DNA from: G963717155 sp963717155
GTDB taxonomy: Bacteria; Actinomycetota; Thermoleophilia; Gaiellales; JALYLC01
Length of the DNA: 64,000 bases
NCBI GenBank assembly: GCA_963717155.1
Contig: OY970326.1
Coordinates: 3,100,001-3,164,000, forward strand
Direction of reading: 5' to 3'
In this document: one piece after another, positions 63,796 to 64,000 of the stretch
How positions within the stretch are numbered: position 1 is the first letter of the stretch
Layout of the letters: each line of letters begins with the position of its first letter
Notes under the pieces: generated by a model
Databases searched by the model: none
What the model was told of the DNA's origin: nothing
What the model saw: the letters and a program-made list of their open reading frames with translations, nothing else
Made by a program: the position numbers and the translations under genes

Positions 63796-64000
63796 TTACG
63801 CTCCTCTCGGTCGTTCGCCACGCGGCTTGACGTATGCCCCTTCGACCCCCGGGCAGCCGAGCAATCGCTCGACGACCCCGTGTGCCGAACCAGCGTCGAC
63901 GCGACCGACGAGGAAGCCATCGAGCTCGGAGTGGCTCGAGCCATACAGCGGCTCGAGCGTGAGGCCGAGCTCACCGGCGCAGGCGTGGACAGACCGTTCG
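63796..64000 (-). CDS. Propeptide-like protein upstream of the subtilase (5' end beyond window)
   Basis: The visible C-terminal 68 residues end in TAA at 63796-63798. The segments 'LGLTLEPLYGSSHSELDGFL' and 'GVVERLLGCPGVEGAYVKPR' parallel the protease's own N-terminal region ('GASLHPLFGLSED', 'VADALRSHELVEAAYVKPAG'). It thus looks like a separately encoded copy of the protease prosegment, able to act as chaperone or inhibitor. It ends 2 bp before the protease GTG and carries that gene's ribosome site. The gene starts outside the window, so it could also be the end of a larger protein. Confidence 0.7.
   Translation of the reverse strand, partial: ERSVHACAGELGLTLEPLYGSSHSELDGFLVGRVDAGSAHGVVERLLGCPGVEGAYVKPRGERPRGA

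Overview
The window is high-GC DNA with G or C at almost every third codon position, many GTG starts and very dense packing (many 1-4 base stop/start overlaps). Together with an ECF41 sigma factor, BTAD and NarL-type regulators, a PknB-like kinase and a DUF6325 protein, this points to an actinobacterium. Several families (collagen-like, beta-helix and small secreted proteins) fit the Thermoleophilia, but that placement is inference. I see no rRNA, tRNA, insertion sequence, prophage or CRISPR array. No gap longer than about 200 bases lacks a gene; the longest, 5658-5854, holds a SAM-I riboswitch.

Layout. 0-5.7 kb: partial DUF6325 gene, a large membrane protein with an embedded pseudokinase, then an ACT-ACT / UPF0210 / alpha-beta hydrolase operon. 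5.7-12.8 kb: one-carbon/methyl-cycle block with riboswitch-controlled metH, a LuxR-type regulator, a PEP-mutase-like gene coupled to ahcY, and a CxxC protein. 12.8-15.7 kb: a two-component system flanked by two paralogous small secreted proteins that share an almost identical upstream palindrome. 15.7-24.4 kb: a ThDP decarboxylase, a quinone-oxidoreductase-like enzyme, a collagen-like surface protein, a second two-component system, and a textbook ECF41 / carboxymuconolactone-decarboxylase-like pair with matching divergent promoters. 24.4-31.3 kb: kinase-like, metallo-beta-lactamase, TIM-barrel, sugar-dehydrogenase/PKD, R2-like diiron and GT4 genes.

31.3-46.2 kb is the most coherent system: an aminophosphonate uptake and degradation locus. 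On the minus strand lie a binding protein, two permeases, an ATPase and a CehA-like PHP hydrolase, plus an FAD oxidoreductase. Divergent from these, a GntR/UTRA regulator starts a plus-strand operon: a phosphonatase-remnant/PhnW fusion, PhnA, PhnY, a Rieske oxygenase of the N-demethylase-like type, a cupin, a guanidine-modifying-family enzyme, NTF2-like, DUF488 and a small protein. The expected core route is 2-aminoethylphosphonate to phosphonoacetaldehyde (PhnW), to phosphonoacetate (PhnY), to acetate and phosphate (PhnA). The Rieske, FAD and amidinotransferase-like enzymes suggest N-substituted substrates that are trimmed first.

46.2-56.3 kb: ECF sigma/anti-sigma, folE, an MFS transporter, an XRE regulator, a cysteine-desulfurase-like gene, a ruined adenosine deaminase, a methyltransferase, metY with a CoA-binding partner, and small enzymes. 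56.3-64 kb: a receptor Ser/Thr kinase facing a BTAD-Usp-like regulator, a secreted beta-helix protein, and a subtilase with seven 56-residue repeats, preceded by a separate propeptide-like protein that runs off the window.

Seven genes look damaged: frameshifts near 13675, 19276, 19762, 46932 and 51370 (the last with an internal deletion), an in-frame stop at 47887, and a lost stop near 52570. Long genes such as metH are intact. These could be real decay or residual assembly indels; reads would decide.
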